Below the pieces are notes generated by a model, which searched no databases, had not been told where the DNA came from, and saw only the letters and a program-made list of their open reading frames with translations. The translations under genes and the position numbers were made by a program. Positions 16,070 through 23,323 of a stretch of 32,680 bases of DNA are shown piece by piece (within the stretch, counting starts at the first letter, position 1; the number at the start of each line of letters is the position of its first letter). The stretch covers positions 1-32,680 of the forward strand of contig CAMAYJ010000026.1 in assembly GCA_945862505.1 (NCBI GenBank), written 5' to 3'. Source of the DNA: Bifidobacterium breve. Its GTDB lineage: Bacteria > Actinomycetota > Acidimicrobiia > Acidimicrobiales > Acidimicrobilacustridaceae.

Positions 16070-16900
16070 ATGGCGTCGTCGAGGCGAAGAGGACGAACAC
16101 GTATAACGATCAGTCTGTTGCTTCTGTCGGCAGTTTTCCTTCTAACTCTTGATAGTCGTGGGTCAGGGCCCGTCCAATCCGCCCGGAGTGCTGTGGTGTC
16201 GGTGCTGTCCCCACTGGGCAGTGCTGCCGCGATTGTTGTTAATCCCTTTCGGAACGCTTGGGATAGCGCATTTGATCAAGGGAATCTCAAGAACGAGAAT
16301 GAAACACTCCGTGAGGAAAACGATCGTTTGAAAGGCGATGTAACGGCCAACTCCATAGCGAAGAAACAGTTGCAGCAACTTCTGCAACTTGTCGGTATTC
16401 CATTCGTTGGCGATACCCCTGTCGTGCACACCCGTGTTCTTTCCGGTGCTGTTGGAAACTTCGGCGATCGAATCGAACTCGATAAGGGCTCGAATTCGGG
16501 CATCGAGAGAAATATGCCGGTAGTGACCGGCGAAGGGCTCATCGGAAAAGTTATCGAAGTAAGCGAGAACCGTTCAGTTGTGTCGCTTCTTTCGAGTGGG
16601 ACCTACAGGGTCGGGTTCTCTGTCGTAGGGACTGCTGCCATCGGGATTGCACAGGGCAGTGGTGGCGATGGCAGCCTCCGCGGAACCAATATCGATTCTC
16701 GCCAGGCAGTGACAGTGGGAGCGATCACTGCGACGAGCGGCTTAGCGGGCAGTCCGTTTCCTCCGAATCTTCCGATCGGCACGATCACCGCAGTTCGAAC
16801 CAATGAGGCGGCACTCGAATCGACTATTGATATTTCGATGTTCGCTAACCTCAACGATCTCGTCTACGCCGATGTCGTCCTATGGAAACCCGCTGGCTGA
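16070..16900 (+). CDS. mreC: MreC, rod-shape-determining periplasmic scaffold
   Basis: This 276-residue protein has a short basic cytoplasmic tail (RRRGRTR), one membrane helix (about 11-27) and an exported part. A coiled coil (about 70-108; ENETLREENDRLKGD) is followed by the two beta-domains typical of MreC, with GDRIELDKGSNSGIERNMPVV and a 'GLIGKV' turn. MreC activates the PBP2-RodA synthase and links it to MreB. It starts 13 nt after mreB and has no clear ribosome site, so translation probably depends on the operon. The length is within the family range. Confidence 0.93.
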   Translation: MASSRRRGRTRITISLLLLSAVFLLTLDSRGSGPVQSARSAVVSVLSPLGSAAAIVVNPFRNAWDSAFDQGNLKNENETLREENDRLKGDVTANSIAKKQLQQLLQLVGIPFVGDTPVVHTRVLSGAVGNFGDRIELDKGSNSGIERNMPVVTGEGLIGKVIEVSENRSVVSLLSSGTYRVGFSVVGTAAIGIAQGSGGDGSLRGTNIDSRQAVTVGAITATSGLAGSPFPPNLPIGTITAVRTNEAALESTIDISMFANLNDLVYADVVLWKPAG

Positions 16901-16903
16901 GTC

Positions 16904-17413
16904 ATGAATAACCCTGCACTGCGTTATCTGATTGTGATCGCGACAGCGGCGGTGCTGCAGTACACGGTCGTCACGCAATTTCGTATCTTGGGAGTGAGTG
17001 CCGATCTGTTCCTGCTTATCGCCGTAGCAGCAGGCATGATCGGTGGCGCTGAACGTGGAGCAATCGTGGGCTTTGCCAGTGGACTTTGTCTTGATCTGAT
17101 GGTGACAACGCCTTTCGGACTCTGTTCAATCTCAGGACTTGTTGCCGGTGTCGTGGCTGGCTTACTTGAGGACGCGACTATCCATTCCGCTCGGTGGCTG
17201 ACGATGGTGATTGCTTTTCTGGCGAGTTCCGCTGGAATTCTTTCGTTCGCCATTGCGGGAAACCTGCTTGGCCGTCCAGATCTGCTCTCTGGACACCTCT
17301 TCACGATCCTTGGGATCGTCGGAGTCGCATCTGCTGCACTGGTGTTTCCCGCTCTAAGGGCCTGTCGATGGGCAGATCCGGAAGATTCCCTCCTCCGGGC
17401 TGCAGCCCGCTGA
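16904..17413 (+). CDS. mreD: MreD, rod-shape-determining membrane protein
   Basis: This 169-residue protein is almost entirely hydrophobic, with about five membrane helices (for example YLIVIATAAVLQYTVV and LFLLIAVAAGMIGGAERG). The segment GFASGLCLDLMVTTPFGLCSISGL matches the MreD pattern 'G...GL..D.....lG...l'. It works with MreC in the elongasome. It starts 3 nt after mreC and is followed by a 79-nt gap before mrdA. The last 15 residues are charged. The sequence is divergent, as usual for MreD, so position in the operon adds much to the call. Confidence 0.9.
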   Translation: MNNPALRYLIVIATAAVLQYTVVTQFRILGVSADLFLLIAVAAGMIGGAERGAIVGFASGLCLDLMVTTPFGLCSISGLVAGVVAGLLEDATIHSARWLTMVIAFLASSAGILSFAIAGNLLGRPDLLSGHLFTILGIVGVASAALVFPALRACRWADPEDSLLRAAAR

Positions 17414-17492
17414 GGGCCTTGATCTGCTGAACTGTGGGAGCCGTGATTCTCCAGCTCGTGCATCCCACCGCCTTCGCGTAAACCCCTGACCC

Positions 17493-19448
17493 ATGGACAC
17501 CTCCTCGCCTCGTCTCCGCATGAGCATTCTTGGAGTTGTCGTTCTCGGGTGTTTCCTCGCCCTCTTCGCTCGGCTTTGGTACCTGCAGGTAATGGAAGCA
17601 CCTGCTCTCGCTGTCCAAGCGACGGCGAACCGCACTCGAACGGTCGCTACAGAAGCACCTCGTGGTCGCATTTTCGACGCGAAGGGTCGGGTGATTGTCG
17701 ACAACCGAACCTCGCTCATCGTTTCAATCGATCGTAACGAATTGAAGAAAGTGAAGAATCGCGACGACCTCATCGCAAGGCTTGCCGATGTTCTGACAGC
17801 GAATGGTGCGCCGATCAAGATCTCCACGATCGAGAAACGGTTGTCGGACAAGAAAGCTGACCAGTTGCAAGCACTTCCAATTGCCTCTGATGTCACCGAC
17901 GAGGTCATTCACCATCTTTCGGAGTATGCCGAAGATTTTCCTGCGGTTTCTTATGAGCGCAAGACAGTCCGCGTGTATCCCTACGGTACGATTGCATCGA
18001 ACATCCTTGGTTACACCGGTCGCATCACCGCCGAGACACTCAAGAGGTTGGAACCAGGAACTGATCCTGATGGAGTTGAGAAGTCCTATCAACCAGATTC
18101 CATCATTGGGCTGGCCGGAGTTGAATCGACCTACGAAAAGGAACTTCGCGGTACACCTGGCATTGAGTTGGTGCAGGTTGATTTCAAGAATCGCCCAGTT
18201 GGTACTGAGTCGTATCAACCCCCGAAGTCTGGCAACGATATCCAGCTCCATATCGATATCGAAGTTCAGATTCGAGCCGAGCAGGCGCTCGTCGAGCGAC
18301 TGAATGTTTTGCGTGGGACAGCCCAACGAGACGGCACAATTCGAGGCGCTCCAGCGGGTTCCGTTGTCGTGCTTGACCCTCGAGACGGGGGAGTTGTGGC
18401 GTTGGCATCGGCTCCGTCGTATGACCCCCAGGAGTTTGCAGTTGGGATCACCCAGGAGCGTTACAACCAGCTTCAAGACGTCAACGGGGCGAGTGCGCTG
18501 ATTGATCGTTCAATCACCGGCCAGTATGCGCCCGGCTCTACGTTCAAACTTGTGACTGCTGCTGCTGCGTTAAGTAACGGGCTCATCGATGGGAACTCAT
18601 CGATATACGACGATGGCGTCTACCGGGTTGGCAATCCCGTTCAGGAATTTACCAACGCCGGCAAAGAAAAATATGGAAATGTCAACGTGGTTCGCGGCCT
18701 TACGGTCTCGTCGGATGTTTACTTTTATTGGCTTGGCGACCGCATGGACGGAACCACGCTGATTCAGGACGCTGCGACAGCATTCGGTTTCGATAAGCGA
18801 ACCGGCATTGATCTCCCGAATGAATCGGCCGGCTACGTGCTGACCAAAGCCGAGAAGAAGGCACTTTCCAAAAAGTACCCCGACGCCTACCCGAATGGCG
18901 ATTGGTACACCGGCGACAACGTCCAGTTGGCGGTAGGTCAGAATGTGATTGTGGTTACTCCGTTGCAACTTGCTCGCGCGTATGCGGCATTTGCGAACGG
19001 TGGCACCGTCTACCAGCCACATGTGGTGTGGAAGATTCTCAGGCCCAACAGCACTACAACAGATCCATCTGATGTTCTGCGGGTGCTCGAACCGGTGGTC
19101 ACAGGCACCGTGACGCTCCCGCCCGATGTCCGTGGTCCAATTGCTTCAGGGCTCGAAGGAGTTACAAGCGGCTCTGGAACTGGGGCCTCGGCCTTCGTGG
19201 GTTTCGACCAACAGGCCTTCCGCATTGTCGGCAAGACGGGAACTGCTCAGGTCGATGGCAAAGCCGATACTTCGCTCTTCGCTTCGTATGGGCCTGCTCT
19301 CTCGCCGAAATGGGTGGTGGCCGCAGTCATGGAGGAGTCGGGCTTTGGCTCCGAAGCTTCGGGCGAAGTCGCTCGTCGGATCTATGAAGTGATCGCGAAT
19401 CAAGCGCTCACTGGTGCTGGAACCGCAACGAACGGATCGATGGACTGA
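17493..19448 (+). CDS. mrdA: Penicillin-binding protein 2, elongasome transpeptidase
   Basis: This 651-residue protein is a class B PBP that crosslinks peptidoglycan together with RodA. It has one N-terminal membrane helix (about 11-33), a dimerisation/pedestal domain beginning at EAPRGRIFDAKGRVIVDN (54-71), and a transpeptidase domain. The active-site motifs are S349-TFK (PGSTFKL), SSD (406-408, the PBP2-type version of SxN in SSDVYFYWLG) and KTGT (581-584). An in-frame TGA lies just upstream of ATG 17493, so the start cannot be earlier. No ribosome site is visible in front of it. The stop overlaps the rodA start by 1 nt (TGATG), so the two subunits of the synthase are coupled. The alternative symbol pbpA is used in some actinobacteria. 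Confidence 0.95.
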   Translation: MDTSSPRLRMSILGVVVLGCFLALFARLWYLQVMEAPALAVQATANRTRTVATEAPRGRIFDAKGRVIVDNRTSLIVSIDRNELKKVKNRDDLIARLADVLTANGAPIKISTIEKRLSDKKADQLQALPIASDVTDEVIHHLSEYAEDFPAVSYERKTVRVYPYGTIASNILGYTGRITAETLKRLEPGTDPDGVEKSYQPDSIIGLAGVESTYEKELRGTPGIELVQVDFKNRPVGTESYQPPKSGNDIQLHIDIEVQIRAEQALVERLNVLRGTAQRDGTIRGAPAGSVVVLDPRDGGVVALASAPSYDPQEFAVGITQERYNQLQDVNGASALIDRSITGQYAPGSTFKLVTAAAALSNGLIDGNSSIYDDGVYRVGNPVQEFTNAGKEKYGNVNVVRGLTVSSDVYFYWLGDRMDGTTLIQDAATAFGFDKRTGIDLPNESAGYVLTKAEKKALSKKYPDAYPNGDWYTGDNVQLAVGQNVIVVTPLQLARAYAAFANGGTVYQPHVVWKILRPNSTTTDPSDVLRVLEPVVTGTVTLPPDVRGPIASGLEGVTSGSGTGASAFVGFDQQAFRIVGKTGTAQVDGKADTSLFASYGPALSPKWVVAAVMEESGFGSEASGEVARRIYEVIANQALTGAGTATNGSMD

Positions 19449-20593
19449 TGTTGCCGCAATCGATTTCCTCTCGTGCGTCAAAGTTGAGCCGGCGCGATCC
19501 AACCGCACCGCTTCGACACATCGATCCCGTGCTCATCGGATGCACGGTGGCTCTCTCGATCTTGGGAGTAATCGCTGTGTATAGCGCAACGCGTGGTCCG
19601 GGGCCCGACTATTCGAAGTCGTATTTGTATAAGCAGACGATATTCATGGTCATCGGCGCAGGAGCGATGGTCTTTTGTAGCGTTGTTGACTACCGAAAGC
19701 TTCATGACTGGGCGTGGGTGTTTTATGGGATTACCACCGCTCTGCTTGTGCTCGTTGTCTCTCCGTTGGGTAGCGAAGTCAATGGAGCAAAATCATGGTT
19801 TTCCCTGGGACCGTTTCAGATGCAGCCTGCAGAGTTTTCAAAGCTGTCGCTTATTGGCGTCCTCGCGTTTTTGCTTTCGGAGTTTCGCGGTGATGTTGAC
19901 ATTCGGCGACTCGTTGCACTTCTCGCGACGGCTGCGCTGCCTATGGCTCTCATCATGTTGCAACCGGATCTCGGTGAGACACTGATCCTTCTTGCCATCA
20001 CGATGACGATCATGCTCGTGGGAGGACTCCCCACGAAATACATCGCGGTGCTCACGATCGTTGGCTTAGTAGGCGTCGTGGGCGCATTGAACTCACCGCT
20101 ATTAGCGGACTATCAGCGCGACCGGTTGACTGCTTTCGTGAACCCGAGCGATACCTCGAACGCTGCCCTCTACAACATCGAACAGAGCCAGCAGGCCATC
20201 GCCAATGGCGGGATCACTGGTCAAGGTCTTTTCGATGGTCCGCAAACAAAGTTGGGTTTTGTCCCTGAGCAACAGACGGACTTCATCTTTACCGCCGTTG
20301 CTGAGCAGTTTGGCATCATCGGAGCATCCACAATGCTGTTCTTGTACGGGCTGCTCTGTTACCGGATCTGGAGAATCGCCCAAGTTGCCAAGGATTCATT
20401 CGGCACGTATCTCTGCGCTGGAGTCTTGGCGATGTTCGCCTTTTCGGCGTTTGAGAACGTGGGTATGGCAATGGGGATCATGCCAGTGACAGGTATCCCT
20501 TTGCTTTTGATCAGCGCGGGGGGTTCGGCAACCATCACGGCATTGGCCGGACTTGGCCTTGTTCTCAACGTTTACATGCGCCGGTTCCAGTAG
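19448..20593 (+). CDS. rodA: RodA, SEDS peptidoglycan glycosyltransferase
   Basis: This 381-residue polytopic protein polymerises lipid II into glycan strands in complex with PBP2. About ten membrane helices are visible after a short basic N-terminus (SRASKLSRRDP). The SEDS signature is present: PAEFSKL (127-133), DYQRDRLTAFVNP (221-233), GQGLF (258-262) and PEQQTDFIFTAVAEQFG (273-289), with the catalytic-loop aspartate D278. It is coupled to mrdA by a 1-nt overlap and closes the morphogenesis operon; the next gene 31 nt downstream has its own promoter-like box. Confidence 0.95.
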   Translation: MLPQSISSRASKLSRRDPTAPLRHIDPVLIGCTVALSILGVIAVYSATRGPGPDYSKSYLYKQTIFMVIGAGAMVFCSVVDYRKLHDWAWVFYGITTALLVLVVSPLGSEVNGAKSWFSLGPFQMQPAEFSKLSLIGVLAFLLSEFRGDVDIRRLVALLATAALPMALIMLQPDLGETLILLAITMTIMLVGGLPTKYIAVLTIVGLVGVVGALNSPLLADYQRDRLTAFVNPSDTSNAALYNIEQSQQAIANGGITGQGLFDGPQTKLGFVPEQQTDFIFTAVAEQFGIIGASTMLFLYGLLCYRIWRIAQVAKDSFGTYLCAGVLAMFAFSAFENVGMAMGIMPVTGIPLLLISAGGSATITALAGLGLVLNVYMRRFQ

Positions 20594-20605
20594 GCCGGGG
20601 GTACC

Positions 20606-20622
20606 CCGGTAGCATCTACCGG
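20606..20622 (+). promoter_or_regulatory. -10 box (TAGCAT) inside a perfect inverted repeat, upstream of the radical SAM gene
   Basis: CCGGTAG-CAT-CTACCGG is a perfect 7-bp inverted repeat. It contains the -10-like hexamer TAGCAT (20610-20615), which ends 9 nt before the ATG at 20625. A second GC-rich dyad, CCGGGG-GTA-CCCCGG (20595-20609), lies directly before it and may help to end the rodA transcript. A repressor site over the promoter is possible. Confidence 0.4.
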
Positions 20623-20624
20623 TC

Positions 20625-22577
20625 ATGACCGATGTATGGCCCCAGCTGGAGCCCCTTCTGGCCAAAGTGGCGAAACCTGCTCGCTACATCGGCCTCGAGG
20701 ACGGAGCTCGTACCCCACACCATGCCCCCGACAAGGTGGCGTGGTTGTTGTCGTACCCCGATACGTACGAAATAGGTCTCCCAAATCAGGGTCTGCAGAT
20801 TCTCTACGAAATCCTCAATGAGAATCCCCACGCCGTTGCCGAGAGGGCCTACGCGCCATGGACTGATCTCGAGTGTCTTCTTCGCGATCGCAACATCCCG
20901 TTGTTCTCAATCGATAGCCATCGACCCGCATCGGCATTTGATCTGATCGGCTTCAACCTCTCGGCTGAACTGACCTACACAAATCTTCTCAACATGGTCG
21001 ATCTCGCTGGTGTGCCGGTGCGCAGCGCTGAACGCCGACCCGAGCATCCGCTCATCGTCGCTGGGGGACACTGCACCTATAACCCCGAGCCGATTGCTGA
21101 CTTCCTCGACATTGTTGTGTTGGGCGATGGTGAAGAGGTCATCACCGAAATTAACGAAGTGGTTCGCGATTGGAAAATGTCGGGCCGTACCGATGGCAGC
21201 CGGGAGAATGTCCTTCGTGAGCTGTCACACATCGTCGGCGTCTATGTCCCGTCGATGTACGACGTCACCTACGAGGGTGCAGACCTCGTGGCCGTTACCC
21301 CGCGCTATAGCGATGTTCCTGAACGGGTCGAGAAGCGCACCGTTGCTGATCTCGCCGAGTTCCCGTATCCCAAGACGCAACTGGTCCCAATCACCGAAGT
21401 AGTGCACGATCGCTTGAATGTTGAAGTGTTCCGCGGCTGTACTCGCGGTTGTCGGTTCTGCCAGGCAGGCATGATCACTCGCCCGGTTCGTGAACGACCC
21501 GCCGAGCAAGTCCGCACCATGGTCGAAGAGGGTCTGCGTCGAACCGGCTACGACGAGGTTGCCCTCACATCGCTGTCGACCGCGGATTTCTCGGGAATCG
21601 AAAAACTGGTCGGCGATATTGTGAAGTCGACTGACGACGGACCACCTGTCTCGGTATCACTTCCGAGTCTTCGCGTTGACGCGTTTGGTGTTGGTATCGC
21701 TACCCAAATCCAGCGTGCGCGTCGAACCGGACTCACCTTCGCTCCCGAAGCTGGCACATGGCGCATGCGTCAGGTCATCAACAAACTCATTCTCGAAGAG
21801 GACCTTTACAGCGCTGTTGAAGCCGCTTACTCAAACGGTTGGCGCCGAGTGAAATTGTATTTCCTTACGGGTTTGCCAACCGAAACCGATGAAGACACGT
21901 TGGGAATCGCCGAACTTGCTCGAAACTGTGTCGAACTCGGAAAGGCGCATACGAAGAGCCCATCAGTTACAGCGTCTGTTGGCGGTTTTGTTCCGAAGCC
22001 ATTCACGCCATTCCAATGGTTCGGGCAAAACACGGTCGAAGAACTCCGCCGCAAGATCAACCTTCTTCGCGACGACACCCGCAAGTCTCATGGCGTTCAG
22101 GTGAAGTGGCACGACCCAAAAGCGACACTCGTCGAAGGAATCATGAGTCGCGGCGATCGACGCGTTGGCGTTGTCATCGAGGAAGTGTGGCGACAGGGCG
22201 GAACCTTCCAAGAGTGGAACGAACGGTTCGACCTTGACCTCTGGACGAATGCCATGGCCGCCCATGGCATCGACCCGGACTGGTACGCCTATCGCCACCG
22301 CACCGAACACGAGGTCCTCCCGTGGGACCACCTCAGCGCCGGCCTGCATAAGGATTTCCTTTGGCAGGACTGGCGAGATGCCCTAGCCGAGGTCGGGCTC
22401 CCTGATTGCCGTTGGACCCCGTGTTATGACTGCGGAGCATGCACCGGTTATTCGATCGAGCACATCGTGGCCTCAGCCACACCTCCAGCAGGAGGTTCAC
22501 AGGGAACCGGACAGGACCTCGGTCGTTCCGTTCCCGTGACGCTTCTCGGCCGTGCACCCGTCGTGGTGGGGTCGTAA
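20625..22577 (+). CDS. B12-binding-like/radical SAM protein (TIGR03960-type family)
   Basis: This 650-residue protein has an N-terminal region resembling a cobalamin-binding Rossmann fold (about 35-180; IVAGGHCTYNPEPIADFLD and VVLGDGEE). A radical SAM core follows, with the 4Fe-4S motif C272-TRG-C276-RF-C279. The pattern of later strands (SLPSLRVDAFG, TFAPEAGTWRMRQVINK) fits the family usually found beside a DUF2344 protein. A second cysteine cluster near the end, CYDCGAC (C600, C603, C606), could hold another iron-sulfur site or zinc. The reaction is unknown; constant linkage to RNase E/G and L21/L27 genes suggests RNA or ribosome modification, which is inference. Its stop overlaps the start of its partner gene by 1 nt (TAATG). 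Confidence 0.88.
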   Translation: MTDVWPQLEPLLAKVAKPARYIGLEDGARTPHHAPDKVAWLLSYPDTYEIGLPNQGLQILYEILNENPHAVAERAYAPWTDLECLLRDRNIPLFSIDSHRPASAFDLIGFNLSAELTYTNLLNMVDLAGVPVRSAERRPEHPLIVAGGHCTYNPEPIADFLDIVVLGDGEEVITEINEVVRDWKMSGRTDGSRENVLRELSHIVGVYVPSMYDVTYEGADLVAVTPRYSDVPERVEKRTVADLAEFPYPKTQLVPITEVVHDRLNVEVFRGCTRGCRFCQAGMITRPVRERPAEQVRTMVEEGLRRTGYDEVALTSLSTADFSGIEKLVGDIVKSTDDGPPVSVSLPSLRVDAFGVGIATQIQRARRTGLTFAPEAGTWRMRQVINKLILEEDLYSAVEAAYSNGWRRVKLYFLTGLPTETDEDTLGIAELARNCVELGKAHTKSPSVTASVGGFVPKPFTPFQWFGQNTVEELRRKINLLRDDTRKSHGVQVKWHDPKATLVEGIMSRGDRRVGVVIEEVWRQGGTFQEWNERFDLDLWTNAMAAHGIDPDWYAYRHRTEHEVLPWDHLSAGLHKDFLWQDWRDALAEVGLPDCRWTPCYDCGACTGYSIEHIVASATPPAGGSQGTGQDLGRSVPVTLLGRAPVVVGS

Positions 22578-23308
22578 TGAGGATTCGAGTGCGGTATTCG
22601 AAACTCGGAAAGATTCGTTTCTCGAGTCATCGCGATATGGCGCGTTGCTGGGAGCGAGCGCTTCGACGCGCTGAACTTCCCGTTTCAATTACCGAAGGTT
22701 TTTCGCCACGACCGAAGGTCCACTTCGGGCTGGCACTTTCTACAAGTCATGAGTCGCTGGGGGAGTACCTCGATATCGATTTGCAGGAGCCTGAGGGCTC
22801 AAGCGTTGATCTCGGGACATTGCCCGAGCGGCTCACGCCGTTCCTCCCACAGGGCGTCGTTGTCGAGGCAGTCTCGGTCATCGAACGCTCAGAGCTGTCT
22901 CTTCAAGAGGCAGTCACGGTTTGCACATGGTTGATTGAAGTTCCAGGAGTAAGTCCTGAACAGCTTGAGATCGATGTGCGCACCATGCTCGATGCCACAA
23001 CGCTTCCGGTGATCCGGGAACGGAAGGGCAAGAAGGTGGCCGACGATATTCGGTCAGGAATCATTGATCTTCGGGTCATTGGCGCCACGCCTTCTGATGC
23101 TCCTGAACAAGGGGCCGTCTTCGAAGCCGAGCTGGCAACCCAGCCCCGCTCCGTGCGACCAGCAGAACTTCTGGCCGCATTCGACCCGCCCCGCAACGAG
23201 GGGCGCGTCCGCAGAACACACCAATGGATCATCACTGACGGCGCGAGACGGGAACCGATCCCGGCCCACGCGACGGCACGCGCACCTGCACAAGCGGGCG
23301 CGCGATGA
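22577..23308 (+). CDS. Radical SAM-associated protein, DUF2344/TIGR03936 family
   Basis: This 243-residue protein starts with RIRVRYSKLGKIRFSSHRDMARCWERALRRAELPV and continues with EGFSPRPKVHFGLALSTSHESLGEYLDI, the conserved core of the DUF2344 family. That family is fused to, or encoded next to, the preceding radical SAM type, so it is probably a subunit or substrate-handling partner. Its role is not established. The ATG at 22577 overlaps the preceding stop (TAATG), and an in-frame reading further upstream lies wholly inside the radical SAM gene. The last 35 residues are basic and rich in Ala/Pro (REPIPAHATARAPAQAGAR). RNase E/G starts 15 nt later. Confidence 0.88.
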   Translation: MRIRVRYSKLGKIRFSSHRDMARCWERALRRAELPVSITEGFSPRPKVHFGLALSTSHESLGEYLDIDLQEPEGSSVDLGTLPERLTPFLPQGVVVEAVSVIERSELSLQEAVTVCTWLIEVPGVSPEQLEIDVRTMLDATTLPVIRERKGKKVADDIRSGIIDLRVIGATPSDAPEQGAVFEAELATQPRSVRPAELLAAFDPPRNEGRVRRTHQWIITDGARREPIPAHATARAPAQAGAR

Positions 23309-23323
23309 GAAGGGAACTCAATC

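Noticed and set aside
17724-18476. Minus-strand open frame of 250 codons inside mrdA
   Set aside because: Antisense shadow of a well-supported PBP2 with no start signal or motif.
18708-18716. Apparent defect in mrdA: SSD instead of SxN
   Set aside because: SxD is the normal form in PBP2-type enzymes, so this is not a lost catalytic residue.
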